A stretch of 64,000 nucleotides of DNA. It comes from Hemibagrus wyckioides (taxonomy: Eukaryota > Chordata > Actinopteri > Siluriformes > Bagridae). The notes beneath the pieces are model-generated. The model was not told where the DNA came from. It saw nothing but the letters and a program-made list of their open reading frames with translations, and searched no databases. The position numbers and the translations under genes were made by a program. The DNA lies in the NCBI RefSeq assembly GCF_019097595.1, contig NC_080720.1, forward strand, positions 20,795,352 through 20,859,351, written 5' to 3'. This document shows, in pieces, positions 11,081-24,174 of the stretch (positions within the stretch are counted from its first letter, which is position 1; every line of letters starts with the position of its first letter).

Positions 11081-11714
11081 TTGTTATATTGATTATCAGC
11101 TACAGTCAGAATGCTGTAAGTAGACTCAGAGTCATTTGTTCTGTCTAACATCCTGTAAGAAAAAGCTTTTGGCTGTTTTCATTCCTTGGTCTCTTCAAGC
11201 TCTGCTTAACAGACACAGTAGATCATTTGGTGGAGCTTTGGTGGCACAAAAGCAGGCCATAAATAGAGGGAATGCTTTCAGGTAATATCTGTCGGATTGT
11301 ACCTGATGTTGCAGGCAGATCATAACTGGTTGTGCACACACTGAGCACTCGCTTTCGACCAAAATGGGCTTTCTAGGCTCGAATATACATTGTTGCACCT
11401 TGCGGTCACATTTTCCTGAAACTGTTTTGGAGCAACAGTGAATTTTCTCTGGAAAGTGCATTTGAATGTGAATGCCGGTAGTAACTCGCAACTCTTCTTT
11501 CTGATGCTATTACATCTAACACGCTGCTCTGAGTCAGCATTCCCTCAATGAAAAGCAGATGAATGGGATTTGTTGTGCACTGGATGCTGCTTTCGTCCAT
11601 CGCGTTTTGTGCACTGTCCCTGAAAATCACATGAACTTTTGGTCAATGCATTATTTGACCCTTTAACCACTCGTTTTGCCAGGGCGAATGAAATGCATTT
11701 GGTAAAATTAGGTT
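11081..11714. other. Intron sequence, nothing recognised
   Basis: Short overlapping open frames on the - strand (11195-11790) share no features with known families and lack a splice context. I see no repeat in this stretch. Confidence 0.4.
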
Positions 11715-11870
11715 CATCACAGCTGCAGGGTCCCTGGTTCAGTGCTGAGTTCAGATTACTGTCTGTACTAAGTTTCACACGTTCGGCCATGTGTGGGATT
11801 TGTGCGAGTTCTCTGGTTTCCTCCCACTTCGCAAAAACCTGTCTGTAGGTGGACTGGCCTATATTTTCAT
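11715..11870 (+). mobile_element. SINE with L2-type body, fragment
   Basis: The order CAGCTGCAGGGTCCCTGGTTC, a GTTCAGATTACTGTCTG segment, TCTGGTTTCCTCCCACTTCG, then CTGTAGGTGGACTGGCC is the common body of a fish SINE that shares the TTTCCTCCCAC block with the copies at 17310, 19516 and 37905. The 3' part is missing. Confidence 0.6.
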
Positions 11871-12085
11871 TCAGTGGTCTCTTGGTTCAAATAGTTCAAA
11901 GCACACTTAGCTCACACCCCCACACACACATTGAGCAGGAGTGAAGATGATGATGATGATGAATCACATTATTCTCAGGGCTTGGGCAGAACACAGCATC
12001 TTTTAATAGCGTCCATGTGCCGATGCTGTAGATATAGCCTTGTAGCTTGTTAGGCTGATGATGCTGGTTAGGCTGATGTATTATA

Positions 12086-12118
<33 letters not shown>

Positions 12119-13099
12119 GCGAGGCATTGTATTATTGTATCAAGCATCATGAGGTTTTTCATCTAGAGTCATTTCTTTGACATCCTTGTTTATTTGAGAG
12201 ACAGACACAGGCTTTTTTTTTAAATAAACAGATCACTTAATAGCACAGTGTTGCTTCATTTCCGCATTGCTAATGGCAACAGATCACATGTCTGGCTCCA
12301 TGCTTTCAGTTTAACAGCTTTATTGTAATGAAAACTGCTAATCCAATCTGAGTGTGTGTGTGTGTGTGTGTGTGTGCGCGACCTCCTTGGTTAGCTTGTG
12401 AGACGCTAGCTCTCTAATTAGCAGCTTTTAGTCATGGTTCCTCCCAATGACCTCATTTAGCGCAGTGCTGTGAAATGCTAATGTTGGATGCCAGAATCGT
12501 CGCTTAGTCAGTCTCTAATCTGTGAGTCAAGGTTAAGCTAGCAACATGGGCTAAGTGACTGTTGTGTGTTGAAGCAGTTTGGTAGTTTGCTAAGCTCATG
12601 GCATTGTGCACCTTAGCTGGAATTGCTGTAGGTGTAGCTTACACCACATAAACATGCTTGTAGTATGTAGCATGTGAAATGTGCATTGGCATAAAATAGC
12701 GAAAACTGATTTATCTTCAGAGAAAGGTGTAGGAATGCTATTTATGGCTGATTGCTATTAAAAAATATTTAGTTATCATTCATAATTATTTTAGACACTT
12801 CATTATGTAATGGTAATTATGAAGAACTTGCCCACAGACATGCATGCTTAATCCTTCTTTTCACTTAAGTGGAATTAATCCTGGTTAGTACTTAAATAAA
12901 TCTATGCAAATGAGTAAACAGCAGCAGGCGCTTCAGTAAGTCTAGCTGGTTCCAGTTGATTTATAGGAATAGCGCTAGGCCCGATCCATTCTGTACACCG
13001 AAATGAAGGTGTAGCAATTCCGCTTTACTAGTCACATTTCTTTCTGCCTTCAGGCTCGAGCTCATGTCGGAAACTGAGAGAGTTGTTATAAAAGTGTTT
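11871..13099. other. Intron with microsatellites
   Basis: It contains a (GAT)n run at about 11946-11963, a compound (TG)n(AG)n at about 12086-12117 and (TG)n at about 12353-12378. No exon is recognised. Confidence 0.5.
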
Positions 13100-13607
13100 A
13101 TGCTGCCTTCATGTGCTATCGGAATGATGCCACTTCTACGTATTAGAGTATTTATGTATAAGAGCATGTCTTGTCTTCACATGCTCTGCTGTAGGAAAGA
13201 ACATGAAACATGGACAACACCCAGGCTCATTCATACATATTTTTATGTTTTTTGTTTTTTTTTTCATTTTACTATTAATTTCACACTATAACACATTACT
13301 TGGTTTGCTAGCTTGCTGACAGTTGTGGAATTTTGGTCAAACACAAGTGTAAAAATGTACAGCATGTATAGTATTGTTGCTCATATACATATACATCAAG
13401 TGCTAACAATTAGCTGCATTTTGACTGAAAGTGGACTCTCCTCCATTGTGCTAGAAGTTTCTTAGAATCTCAGAAACTCAAGTTTTAAAAATAATGTCTG
13501 AGTTTCTCAGTCATAATTATAACTTGAGGGGTTCATTCATGTTCAGCTTCCTGTTAGGTAGAACTTTTTGTTTTTATGATAATTCTGATAGCATGTGAAG
13601 GCAGCAT
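13100..13607. mobile_element. Fold-back or MITE-like element bounded by a 26-bp inverted repeat
   Basis: ATGCTGCCTTCATGTGCTAT at 13100 and its continuation CGGAAT to 13125 match the reverse complement of 13582-13607 at 23 of 26 positions. No TSD or coding sequence is obvious. The CTCAG/AAACTC motifs between the arms suggest further decayed inner symmetry. A decayed MITE is the likely reading; chance is unlikely at this length. Confidence 0.6.
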
Positions 13608-14099
13608 TACATCTCATTACAACATTCTCCTTCTCTTGCTTTACACTGAACATGTTTTACTTTCTTGATTCACGCTATAATGATAGTGATATTTCATTAT
13701 TACATGCATATGCTGTAGGCATGAGATGATGAATATAGAAGTGTGCAGTGTAATATTATTCACATTAATGCAGGGTATATTTTTAAAAAAACGTTTTGCA
13801 ATCACATATTGCAATATTGTGACTCAGTGCGAGTGTGAGCAGTTTGCTGCATCTAGTCCATATTTATTGATTTATTTTTTCAAAATGCCAGTTGAGTTTG
13901 GATTTAGTCAAACGCTTGCAAGAACTGATATCTTTTGTATTAAGATCAGTACAAGTCTATACTGAGACTTCTCCCCAGGATGTGTATGAGAGGTCAGATT
14001 TCCAGTGTATAATAGATAACAGATGGTCAAAGTTGATGTGATATTGTCATGTTTGGATATTTTTTTTCATTTTAACTAATTCCCACTGACTAGCTAGCT
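13608..14099. other. Intron sequence, nothing recognised
   Basis: AT-rich sequence without recognisable features. The open frame at 13726-13965 has no family motifs. Confidence 0.4.
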
Positions 14100-14290
14100 C
14101 GCCCCATCATATGATCAGGAAACATGCGCTAGCTCCAAGACATGTGAAACCGCATTTCAAAGATGCCTGTGATTAGCTAGGGTTAAAGTGATGGACAGGT
14201 GAAAAAGAGTAATGCCGTCCCACACATGTAGAGAACATGGCTAATTTTGCTCCCTCAGCTCCCTAGCTGTATGGATGAAACCTGAGTCAC
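14100..14290 (-). mobile_element. SINE family S2, copy 2, diverged
   Basis: The + strand blocks CATGCGCTAGCTCCAAGACATG, GATGCCTGTGATTAGCTAGG and AATTTTGCTCCCTCAG line up in order with the copies at 10780, 16370 and 45795. The tRNA-like end is poorly kept. Confidence 0.45.
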
Positions 14291-14521
14291 AGTGAGCATG
14301 CTTCTATTGGGGTGAGAGAGGAAAGTGTGGACTCCAGTATGTAAATCTCTTAACATAGGAAAGTCAGGCAGACTTTGACAGAGCTTCAGGCTCGTTTAAT
14401 TTTTCCAACTAGAGCTTGACTCAACTCAACGGAAAAACTGAAATAAAACACTGTCTCAATATTCCGGGGCTTTCCAAGCTCGCACTTTGGCATGTGTGTT
14501 ACGTGTGACCTCTGTGACCAC

Positions 14522-14552
<31 letters not shown>

Positions 14553-15993
14553 AATCTGTCTCTGTTTTATTTTTTACTCTTGGAGTGGTGCACACATAAG
14601 TAAACTCACTGTACAAATGCCATCAAATCATCACGTTACCTGCTGTTAAACCCTCTTCATCCATAGCTGACGCTCGACCACGCCCCACCGCTGCCACTGC
14701 GTGCCAACATTAAAACCTTAACAATAGAACTACCACTCAAAGGTTTGGCGCTGTTCAGTTTTAGGTGCAAATACAACAAGCTGAATAAACACAGCAGAGT
14801 TTTCTGCCAGTTCACCAGTCCAGTGTTCATTAACAGACAGATACATTTCCTGCTGAAAAGACATGCCGAGTTGGTAAGTGATAGTGGGGGGAAATAATTC
14901 CTGAATTACGAACACTAATGAAATATCATAGACAAGACAATCACATACCTGCAAGGCAATTAAAACTGTCCAACATTTATTAATTAGTATATACAAATAA
15001 AATGGAATGGAAGTAAAATTTCCGTATAAGCCTTTTTTTTAACACTAAAGTATATACACCTAAATAAACAGAACAAATGTTATAATATGTTTTTACATTA
15101 CATTACAAATGTTTAAATGTATGCTTAGGTATTTCTAAAATGATGCCACCCAGGAAGATGGAAATGTATATGACTTCACATGTAGTAACATTATTTATTT
15201 ATTTATTTTTGTCATAAATAATCATAAAATGATGTAAATGGACCATCCTTTTTCTTGATGGTCATTTTCCCTTAATCATCAAAATAGTTCTAGCTCATTT
15301 CCAAGCTCAGGAATTGCTGTGTTTAATGCAGATGGCTGGTAAAGTGTTCAACGTAGCAGAGTGAGAGAGTTTATATTCTCCTGCTGGAGCCTATTGCTGG
15401 TTGTTGGATACAGTCTCACATCCCATGGAAAGTACATGCTAACATGAAAGCTGTAGTGTGAAAACACTTGGCTTAGTTGCTTGTTAAGCACTTAGTAAAG
15501 CAGTGTGTGTGTGTGTGTTGTATGGTAGTCCGAGTCAAGCTTTTCAGGGCTTTTCTGCCTAAGAGGTTTTCTACTGCCTGGCCTTCTGGATTTCTGAGAC
15601 TCCTTTTCTCTTTTGCGTTTCCATTTCTCCACTTCCACCTCTCTCTCTCTCCCTTTCTCTCCCTGTCTTTACTCAGGCTTTAGTGAAATCCCTGCTTTTT
15701 GTCTTGGAGGCAGTTTGAATGCTCTGAGGCCTGCTCTCTCTGTCAAATCCTTTGTCCCAACAGCAATTACAATGATGATGGAAATAAAAGACACAAAGGA
15801 AGGAACGTGACTTTCAGCAGGCAGCTTTTCAATGTCTCTATTGTTCTCTTCCGGCGAACGCAAAAACGAAAGAGGAACAGACAGGAGAGGGAGGGATGAC
15901 AGATCTGTCTTGTAAAATGTCAGCATGTGGGATCTGTCATGTATACTGCAGACACGTTAACTCTCCCTCACTTTCCTCTCTGTCTGCCTGTCA

Positions 15994-16032
<39 letters not shown>

Positions 16033-16369
16033 AATGTATGTATTAATGTAACTAAATAATGGCTTGGCTACCTCTTAAAGAAAAGTCATTGGCTCTGTTA
16101 GTCTTTGAAATAAAGAGCTGCAGAGTAACAGAGTTACTGCAGTGTAACCTTATATCAAAGGTTGCCCAAAGACGGAGACAGAGACACCCAACCATGCTGT
16201 TATAATCATTTTACTGTGTGTGTGTATGTGTTGGGTGGCTGTTCTTAACTTTATGAGAACAAATGTTCTCCAAAGTGTTGACAAATGTTCTCTATCCACA
16301 AGGCTAGAAATATCTTACTGTTACTCATTTAATTTTTCTCTTTAATTTATTCCTGATTCCCGTCCATCA
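14291..16369. other. Intron with CT microsatellites
   Basis: It holds (CT)n runs at about 14521-14553 and 15998-16028, a (TTTA)n run at about 15188-15208 and a short (TG)n near 15502. Open frames on both strands at 15477-15926 have no recognised domain. Confidence 0.45.
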
Positions 16370-16700
16370 GCCAGCCCTCCCCATCATGTCAACTGTGGTG
16401 AAGGCTATCACATGCTTCCTCTGTCCTCAGACTGCATCTTTTCAAACTAATGGTCATCACAGGAGGTTAGCACACTCAGAAGAAAGCAAATCTGCATGCA
16501 TTACACATCACATCACAGACACCCATGACTGGCTGGTTTGTTTGTGATTGATAGAAGAGAGTAGGAGAGACAGTATGCCACGCCTCCCTCACTTAAGAGC
16601 TCCCTTGGAGTCAGATGGTTGTGGCAGCATCAGGATTCAAACTTGCTAGCTTCGAAAGGGCGAACACCTTTCTGTTGCACCACTCGTGCCAAATCTCTGA
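16370..16700 (-). mobile_element. SINE family S2, copy 3
   Basis: On the + strand it carries CACATGCTTCCTCTGTCCTC, AGACACCCATGACTGGCTGG, AGTATGCCACGCCTCCCTCA, AAGAGCTCCCTTGG and GGATTCAAACTTGCTAG, ending in TTGCACCACTCGTGCC. Reversed, the end gives GGCACGAGTGGTGCAACAG and CAAGTTTGAATCC, a good box A and box B pair, so the tRNA-like head is best preserved here. Confidence 0.68.
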
Positions 16701-17309
16701 CAGATGAGAGAATGTTTGGCTTCCCAGTGTGGAAAAATGCTTTAAAATGTAGTTTTTCTTTATAAAAATTAACTAGAGGTTACTGAGGTTAAGGCAGGCA
16801 TAGCATTAATTATCTTCAGAATAATTATATTAATAGAAGGTCCTAACAGGGATTGTAAGATAAATGTGTGTGTGTGTGTGTGTGGGTGTGTACATGCAGT
16901 GCTGATAGAGAGATAGGTTTGTGCTTTATCTTTGTAACTGAAAAGTCACTGTGGTTCTCCAATGCCTAAAGCAAAAAGGTAGCAGCTATTTAGGAAATAG
17001 AAAATATTTAATGTTGAGCAGTTCTGTCCTGCACCCTGGATGCTGTCTGTTTTTGTGGAGTGTCATGTGATTTCCCATCACGTAACATGTAGGATTGCTA
17101 CAAGTTTTCCAGTTTTATCTGACCTCCCTAGAACATCTCAGTAGCATATAACACTATAAATTTTGTATAAGCATGAGTACGTGCATGTAGTGCCCTGTGA
17201 CAGACTGGAGCTCCATTCAAGGTGTCTCAATATCAGTGTTCCAGGGATAAACTTCGGATCCACTACGGAATAAATGAAAATTAATAAATGTTTATAAATA
17301 TTTAGCTGT
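16701..17309. other. Intron sequence, (TG)n only
   Basis: A (TG)n tract lies at about 16867-16892. Nothing else is recognised. Confidence 0.45.
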
Positions 17310-17560
17310 AATTCATTTACAGCCTGTTCTCCCCGTGCTTGGTGGGTTTCCTCCGGGTGCTCCGGTTTCCTCCCACAGTCCAAAGACATGCTTCTAGGCT
17401 GAATGGAGTCTCTAAATTGCCCGTAGTGTGTGATTGTGTGAGTGAATGAGTGAGTGTGTGTGTGCCCTGCAATGGGTTGGCACTCTGTCCAGGGTGTATC
17501 CTGCCTTGATGCCTTGAGGCTCCCCGTGACCCGAGGATAGATCGGATAAGCGGTACAGAC
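17310..17560 (+). mobile_element. SINE body/tail, L2-type
   Basis: The order is GCCTGTTCTCCCCGTGCTTG, GTTTCCTCCGGGTGCTCCGG, CCTCCCACAGTCCAAAGACA, CTAAATTGCCCGTAGTGTG, GCCCTGCAATGGGTTGGCAC, GTCCAGGGTGTATCCTGCC and CGTGACCCGAGGATAG. This is the same family as 19516 and 37905. The tRNA-like head is absent, so it is 5'-truncated. Confidence 0.78.
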
Positions 17561-17990
17561 AATGAAATTAAAAATAAAATTTATTTACATTATATCTGTG
17601 ATGGACATGTATGAAGATTTTTGGCCACACACCATATCGAACTGGTCACAAACCCCCTGGATGCTAGTTTGCTATTTTGAAGCAAAAACATTAGACGACA
17701 GATGCTCTTCTGGTTAATGACCCCATGTTGCCTTATAGCTTCTGTTAGGTCTGGCTTTGTGTTTGGAAGCTTTAATGGATTTGTAATTGGATGTTTTTTA
17801 ACGATAAGTGGACTGAAATTGCAGACCCAGGTTTTGATCGAAATAAGTAAGATCAGCCAAGTGAGCTCTGGGTCTTTCCAGTGAATATCCCCAGAATCCT
17901 TTCCCTGTCCAGTGAACTTTCTAGAAATGTCAAAATATTAAAAAATTTATCTGGGGGCTTCAGCAGGAATGATTATGCATTTTGCCTCTT

Positions 17991-17992
<2 letters not shown>

Positions 17993-18022
<30 letters not shown>

Positions 18023-18033
18023 AGAGAGACAGA

Positions 18034-18083
<50 letters not shown>

Positions 18084-18088
18084 AAGAG
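17993..18088. repeat. Compound (TG)n(AG)n microsatellite
   Basis: A TG tract passes into a long, slightly interrupted AG tract of about 70 bp. The 87-residue antisense open frame here is repeat-encoded. Confidence 0.9.
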
Positions 18089-19190
18089 AGGGTTTCTTTT
18101 ATAGAATGATGGCAATAATCCGGCTAGATCCATGCTCAAATTCCAAATGAGATACAGTGAATTATATATTTGAATGCCGGTAACTTCTGAAACGTTTGCT
18201 GAAAATTTAAATTGCAGCTCCAAACACAGAATAATGGAATAAATCAGCAGTGTAAATTTCTGCTTTTGTAGTCATGGGACTTGGATTTAGCTTCAGTCTT
18301 CATATTTCCTCTCCACTGAAATAACAGACATGTGTTGAGCATGCCTTCACCAAGATTTAAAAACCTGATATTATACAGTAAGTTAGAACAGTCATAAATA
18401 TTAAATATTTTGAATTCTGTGATTAGTTATAGGTTGGGCTCGTGTATATTTTTTAGCTTCAAATTGAAATTTTATTCTTTTTTAATATGATGATAATGAG
18501 TTAACAGGACAAAGTAATTTTCTTGCATGGTGTGAGTTTTGAAGTCGTAACTGGGACTGTAAAAGGAAAATGAGAAAAAAATAACAGGATAGATGAAATA
18601 TTATATGCAAAGATTAAAATGTCAATTTTTACAATTTTTGTAAAAACTTCCATTCTAAAGTCTTCTTGCATTGTTTATCGCTAACAGCTATCAAAAAAGT
18701 GTATAGGTTTTAAGGTCGCAGTAGAAGTGGATATTGAGAAAACAGTTCCAGTAGTGCATTCTTCCCTTTACAACCTCATTTTATTTAACTCAGCTTTGTA
18801 AACCAAAATAATACAAAAAAACAGCTAGAGCAGATCAAGAAATACTGTGGAGCAAAGATGCCTTAAAAATTATGAAATTAAGCATTTCTTCATGCAAAAA
18901 AATATAAAGAGCAGAAATACACAGTAATAAACTAAACAAACCCAGTATTTGATTTGGCAACCCTCTGTTTTTTTTTTTTTTTACTTCATCAGTTGTCTCA
19001 TATTTAGTGCAGTTGATTAGCTGGTAAGTTTTACTGAACATCCTGCAGAATTTAACACAGATCTTCTGAAGTCTTGGTCCGATGGCTCAGAGCAGCTACT
19101 GTAGGACAAATCCGTGTCATCTTCATCAGACGAGCTTTCATATTTTAAGCCAGGAGTTATATTCTTGAAAAATGTATCATTTCCCATGCC

Positions 19191-19222
<32 letters not shown>
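19191..19222. repeat. (GAT)n microsatellite
   Basis: About 10-11 perfect GAT units. Confidence 0.9.
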
Positions 19223-19515
19223 TCGCTAGGAAGAGGAATTCTGCCTGATGAACAGACTAGCAGATTGATACACACAGTAAATGATCCCTGTGCGGTTATA
19301 GGAAATATGAAAGCCTCTCGGCCAATCAAATTATTCCACCATAATTAACTGTTGCTCCTTATTTTATAAAGCAGTTTTTTTGCTGTTCAGATGATCTTGA
19401 CTGGTGTGAAGGGTCATGTGACTGCATCATGAATTCTTTTCATTATATTTGCTTGGCTCTGCCTGTAGATTGAGCTCTAGTTGGATTTTTGTTTTATGTT
19501 AAAATTATGTGCACA

Positions 19516-19848
19516 TGGTGGCTTAGTGGTTAGCACTGGTGAGCAAGAAGGTCCTGGGTTCGAATCCCGGGTTCAAACAGGCAGGGGCCTTTCTGTGTCC
19601 CTGTGCCTGTGTGGGTTTACTGTGGGTACTCCTGTGCGGTTTCCTCTCACAGTCCATGAACATTAGGTCGATTGGTAATTCTAAATTGCCCGTGTGTCTG
19701 TCTATACTGTATGTGGCCCTGCAATGGAATGGTGACCTGTCCAGGGTGTACCCCTGCCTTTCCCCCAATGTGTGCTGGGATAGGCTCCAGCAGACCCCCG
19801 TGACCCTAATTAGGAATAAAGCGGGTATAGACAATGGATGGATGGATG
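19516..19848 (+). mobile_element. Full-length tRNA-derived SINE with L2-type tail and 9-bp TSD
   Basis: The head carries TGGTGGCTTAGTGGTTAGCA (box A) and GGGTTCGAATCCCGGG (box B) with tRNA-like spacing. The body has GGTTTCCTCTCACAGTCC, CTAAATTGCCCG, GTCCAGGGTGTACCCCTGCC, GCTGGGATAGGCTCCAGC and a TGGATGGATGG tail. ATGTGCACA occurs at 19507-19515 and 19849-19857, giving a perfect 9-bp TSD. Together these show one intact insertion of about 333 bp. Open frames on both strands across it are incidental. Confidence 0.88.
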
Positions 19849-19857
19849 ATGTGCACA

Positions 19858-21789
19858 CAAAATCTGTGTGGTTCAGCAACCATCACATCAGTGCATCTGA
19901 ATCTCCCTGAACATGTCCAAAGGCATAAGAATGTAAAGCAGCTCAAAATGTTCTGCTTGAAGGAGTGGACCATGATCACGAGGAAGTTTCTCTGAACCTG
20001 TTAAACATTGCTCAGTGTTGTTATGTTGATTATTTGTTGTTATTCCAGCTTCACTAAATATTAATTTCTGCGTGAAATTTCTGTATTATTTTTCACATTA
20101 TCTTTCAAATGATTTTTTTCAAGTGTTTTTTTTTTTTTGTCTATTTAAGATGTGCAGCACATTTGAGTGGTTATTTCCCAGGTAAAATGGAAAGTGCTGC
20201 TTTTTGGCATAATGCATCAATAGATGATAAATGTGCCCAAGCAAGGTTTCAAAGAAGGCTTTCAGACTGCACTCTTAGCACAATGCAAGCCATTTCTTAC
20301 ATCTGAAGCCAACTGAAATGTTTTGAAATGACAGTCTGCAAATGGACCCTGTCTAATTCTTCTGAGTCACTGCTCCCTCATCATGTGTGTGCTTCCAAAA
20401 GGTACCATGACTACTGCTAGCAAAAAAAATTACCCTAATTTTGTACAATTTCAGGTGCTTTCGATCTTAAATAGCTTACTTCAGTGCTTATTAAGTAGGT
20501 CTTTAAATTATTTTTGGTTAGAAAAATAAACCAAAATGAAGAAGCAGTCAACACTGGAACCCATAAATCCTAATGAGTGAATGCAGCTGAGAAACGCTTG
20601 TCCTCGCTAGGACTGGCTGCTATGATGATGTAAAATCAATAAATACAAGATTGTCTATTATGCTTTTTGTAAAATTCTTGGACATCTTTTATTAAATTTA
20701 GATTATAAAAGATCGATTAATGTAAGCAGCTGGTGTTAAAATTTTGTACTTAATCTTTTAAATTGTAAAATATTATAATGGTTTCTTTTTCACGGTTAAT
20801 TTTATAAATAAATCACAAATTTAACATGACTAGAATTAAACAATAAAATTAAACCCAATAAAAATGTATACCTTTTTTTGTAGACTTCAATGAAGATACT
20901 ACTGACAGCGAAGGACATTGAGGTACTAGACAAAAGGTATAGCATATATTTTTCCACAGTGCTTCCCTGAGCAGCTGCCAGCTACAGTAACTCCTTTATT
21001 TCGTCTCGTTTTGTATTCTTCTGTCAATGCCATCGAGAACCATGATGCTTTTTGTCCCAACACCGAGCCCTAGTCCCAATCGTCAGCTGAACGTTGGTAC
21101 AGAGCATCGTACCGTTCCTCAGTAGAGCCTGATAGAGCCTGAATTGTAGTTCACATGGGGGAATTTAGAAGCAGTATTATCTTTCTTTATGGCCACAGTT
21201 TGCATTAATCTTTCCCAATCTCAGAGAAGCAAATGAACCATTTATGCTGATGGCATAATCGGGTTCCATACTGACCTCTCATACTAAATTGTTTTCTTTT
21301 CTTTTTTTTCCTTGGAAGAACACACACACACACATTGCTCCTTGGTTTTTTGCCATTATCAGTCATTAAATGTCTCGTCTCCGAAGAAGCAGTCAATATA
21401 AACAGAGCACTTTCAAAAGCACTGAACTGACAAGCCTGAGAAGCGCGATTCTTTTTGGTTACACCATGTGTGTGTTACTGCCATGTTCACACACAAAGAC
21501 ACACACACACACCAGCACTCAAGCAGTCAGGTACACACCGATCCACCCCCCACCTACCTCCCACATACACACTCATTAACCTAGCGTGTTAAAAGTCTTA
21601 TCTCTCGTCAGCGTGCCTCTCTAAATGCCCTCTCTTCAGACTGCCCTCTTTTAAACGACTCTGATCCTGTTGCCATTTTACACAGGAGGCACATCACTTT
21701 AATTACACACACTGCTTTGTCTCACTGCTTGCATGCTCTCTCGCCCATCTGCCTTGTCAAGGGAAAATCAGGAGGATCGTGTGAACTTG
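19858..21789. other. Intron sequence, no gene recognised
   Basis: AT-rich with short (CA)n runs near 21320 and 21490. A 39-nt exon-like piece at 20884-20922 was examined and rejected. The region 20960-21200 has no ORF support. Confidence 0.45.
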
Positions 21790-21970
<181 letters not shown>

Positions 21971-22258
21971 AGAATGGCTCTATAGTAGAGCAGATAACAC
22001 AGTGTCTTGTGAAAGAATGTATAGCTATAAATGGTGCTTATCCCTATTAGACTTAATAAAACACATTTCTTTAAGAGCATTTAATTAAAGAGCAGTTATA
22101 GTAGTGCCTGTGTGGCGGTCTGGTCTATCAGATGAAGGATTAGTCTATCAGATGAAGTATTCCTTCCTTCAAACACACGCTTATCTCACATGAGGCATGT
22201 GCATTATGCAGTAGTGTAGCGTTTCATAGCATTCACAAGCTACAGGGTGTCCCAAAAT

Positions 22259-22342
22259 TCTCCATGCATACAGGAAATTAACATTTTCCACTATTAATTC
22301 ATTCATTAGCTCACTGATATTAATTTCCCCTATGTATGGAGA
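22259..22342. mobile_element. Short inverted-repeat (MITE-like) element
   Basis: TCTCCATGCATACAGGAAAT at 22259-22281 (23 bp in all) matches the reverse complement of 22320-22342 at about 20 of 23 positions. It is preceded by ACAGGGTGTCCCAAAAT, a mariner-type terminal pattern. The right outer terminus is not evident. Confidence 0.5.
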
Positions 22343-22618
22343 CCATGTATTTATTTTTGAATAAGTGTGGTGCACCAATGCATCATGCCTTCACTCTCTT
22401 TTGGGTTGAATCAAAGTAAAAACGGCTGGATTTACTGATTGCAGGCAGTGAAAACGGGAAAAAGAGCTATGTTACTGGCAGAAAAACCTATTTTTACCAG
22501 ACCACCACACCTTAAGAAAATTATTTTAAATCTGGATCTGTCTTCAGTATCCTTTTTACAAAAGATAAAAAACATCCCAACAATGTGAATAAACAATGCT
22601 TTGGGTTTTTTTAAAAAA

Positions 22619-22669
<51 letters not shown>

Positions 22670-24174
22670 TGTGAGCATATAAAAGTCTAAATACATGCTA
22701 GCCTGTAAATAATAGCACAATTTTGGATGTCTTGGCTTTGTCCGCCAGTACATTGGACTTGAAATGAAACGATAATGCCAGGTGGGTTTTTCTCTCTCTC
22801 TGATACTCTGCCAGGACCATGGTGCATCCATTTTCAGTTTTCTCATGCTCATTTCTCTGCCTTTTTGCCTTCAACCTCATTTACAGTAAGTGAATTGCAG
22901 CTCTAGAATATGCAGCTGATTAACAGCCAGGCAGACAAGACTTGTGTAGCATTGCCAACTCTGGATAGTGCTGAGAGTTCATGAGCAGAAGTTTAGTTTG
23001 CTTCACAAAGACACAAAGAGACTTAACCGGAGTTCAGGTGGAGGAGACCTCTAGTGGACAGTGGAGGTATTGCTGTCTCACACCATCCAAAGCTCTGTAA
23101 ACATTCTGTCTTTATCACTGTTTTTTTTAGCACCCTAATGTCACTTCACTAATGAGACAAGAGGGAAAATCTGTGAAAGTGTTTGAAAACGTTTCCCTTT
23201 TTTGATAAGCTGTCTTTAGCTAAATGACTCACAATATATGTCATAATAGAGGATCTGCTACATGAGCAAAAAACAAACAAACCAACAACAAACCCAGAGT
23301 CAGTAAACTATGGGCAGTTTTTATTTATTTTTCTTCATATATTGATTGGTTTTGCCACAGTATTTTTTCTCTACACAATTTTAAATTATTGATAAGACAG
23401 AGCTTCTGGAAAAAAAAAATCAAAATCACATTATCAAAAGATTTCTTGTGCGTTAATTGAGTCCCACAGGGGGTGTAATGGCGAGAAATTAAAGAAAATC
23501 TAAACCTGCCGTTTCACAGTGGGCATTCTGGCTAGTCATGTTCATCCTCCTCTTCCTCAGCTTCCTCCTCCTTTTACTCTGTCTGCCAGAGCTCCAGAAG
23601 CTGGATGTCAAATGACTGATTGCACAAGTAGCCTGAAAGCCTTTTTTTTTTTTTTTTGAAGTTGACAGTATGCAGTGCATCAATTAAGCAGAGTTCATTT
23701 CTGAGTGAAAAAACGGAAGGCAAGATTTGAAAGGGTTGTTATAATGCAGGGATTTATTATAGTGTGTGTGTGTGTGTGTGTGTATGCGCTGGTAACTGTC
23801 TGTGCTTCTAAAAAATAGGTCCAGAGCCACAGTACATTCTCTTTGACTCGGCTCCAGTTCAGACCCTGGCTCATGGCTCATTGCTCTCGTGAATAAATCT
23901 GCTTAACCAGACTTTAATGAGTATGAACTCGAGAGCTGTTCTATGGACTGAATCGTGGATGATTCCTTAAGTGAGCCTTCTCTTTATAGACAGTGACAGT
24001 AGCTGTGCTTTTGAAAATTATTTGACATACGATGTGCTTTGGCAGTTGCACCGCAAACCTGCTACAATTACCGCTTCTAATTTCTCCATATGTTTGGTCT
24101 TAATAATAATGTTTACCATATTTCATGCTAGGATGTATCTTTAATTTCACTGAAGAAGGATGACAGGCAGGTAG
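22343..24174. other. Intron with microsatellites
   Basis: It contains a compound (TG)n(AG)n at 22619-22666, a poly-T run near 23641-23657 and a (TG)n at about 23764-23784. Open frames here are short and lack family features. Confidence 0.45.

Larger units (their letters stand above)
17561..19506. other. Intron with microsatellites
   Basis: Apart from the compound repeat at 17993-18088 and the (GAT)n at 19191-19222, I see no gene or transposon here. Confidence 0.45.

Noticed and set aside
20884..20922. 39-nt exon-like piece after a T-rich tract ending TAG, followed by GTACTA
   Set aside because: The frame is open in only one phase for 13 codons, the peptide (TSMKILLTAKDIE) matches no part of CACNA2D that I recall, and the donor is weak.
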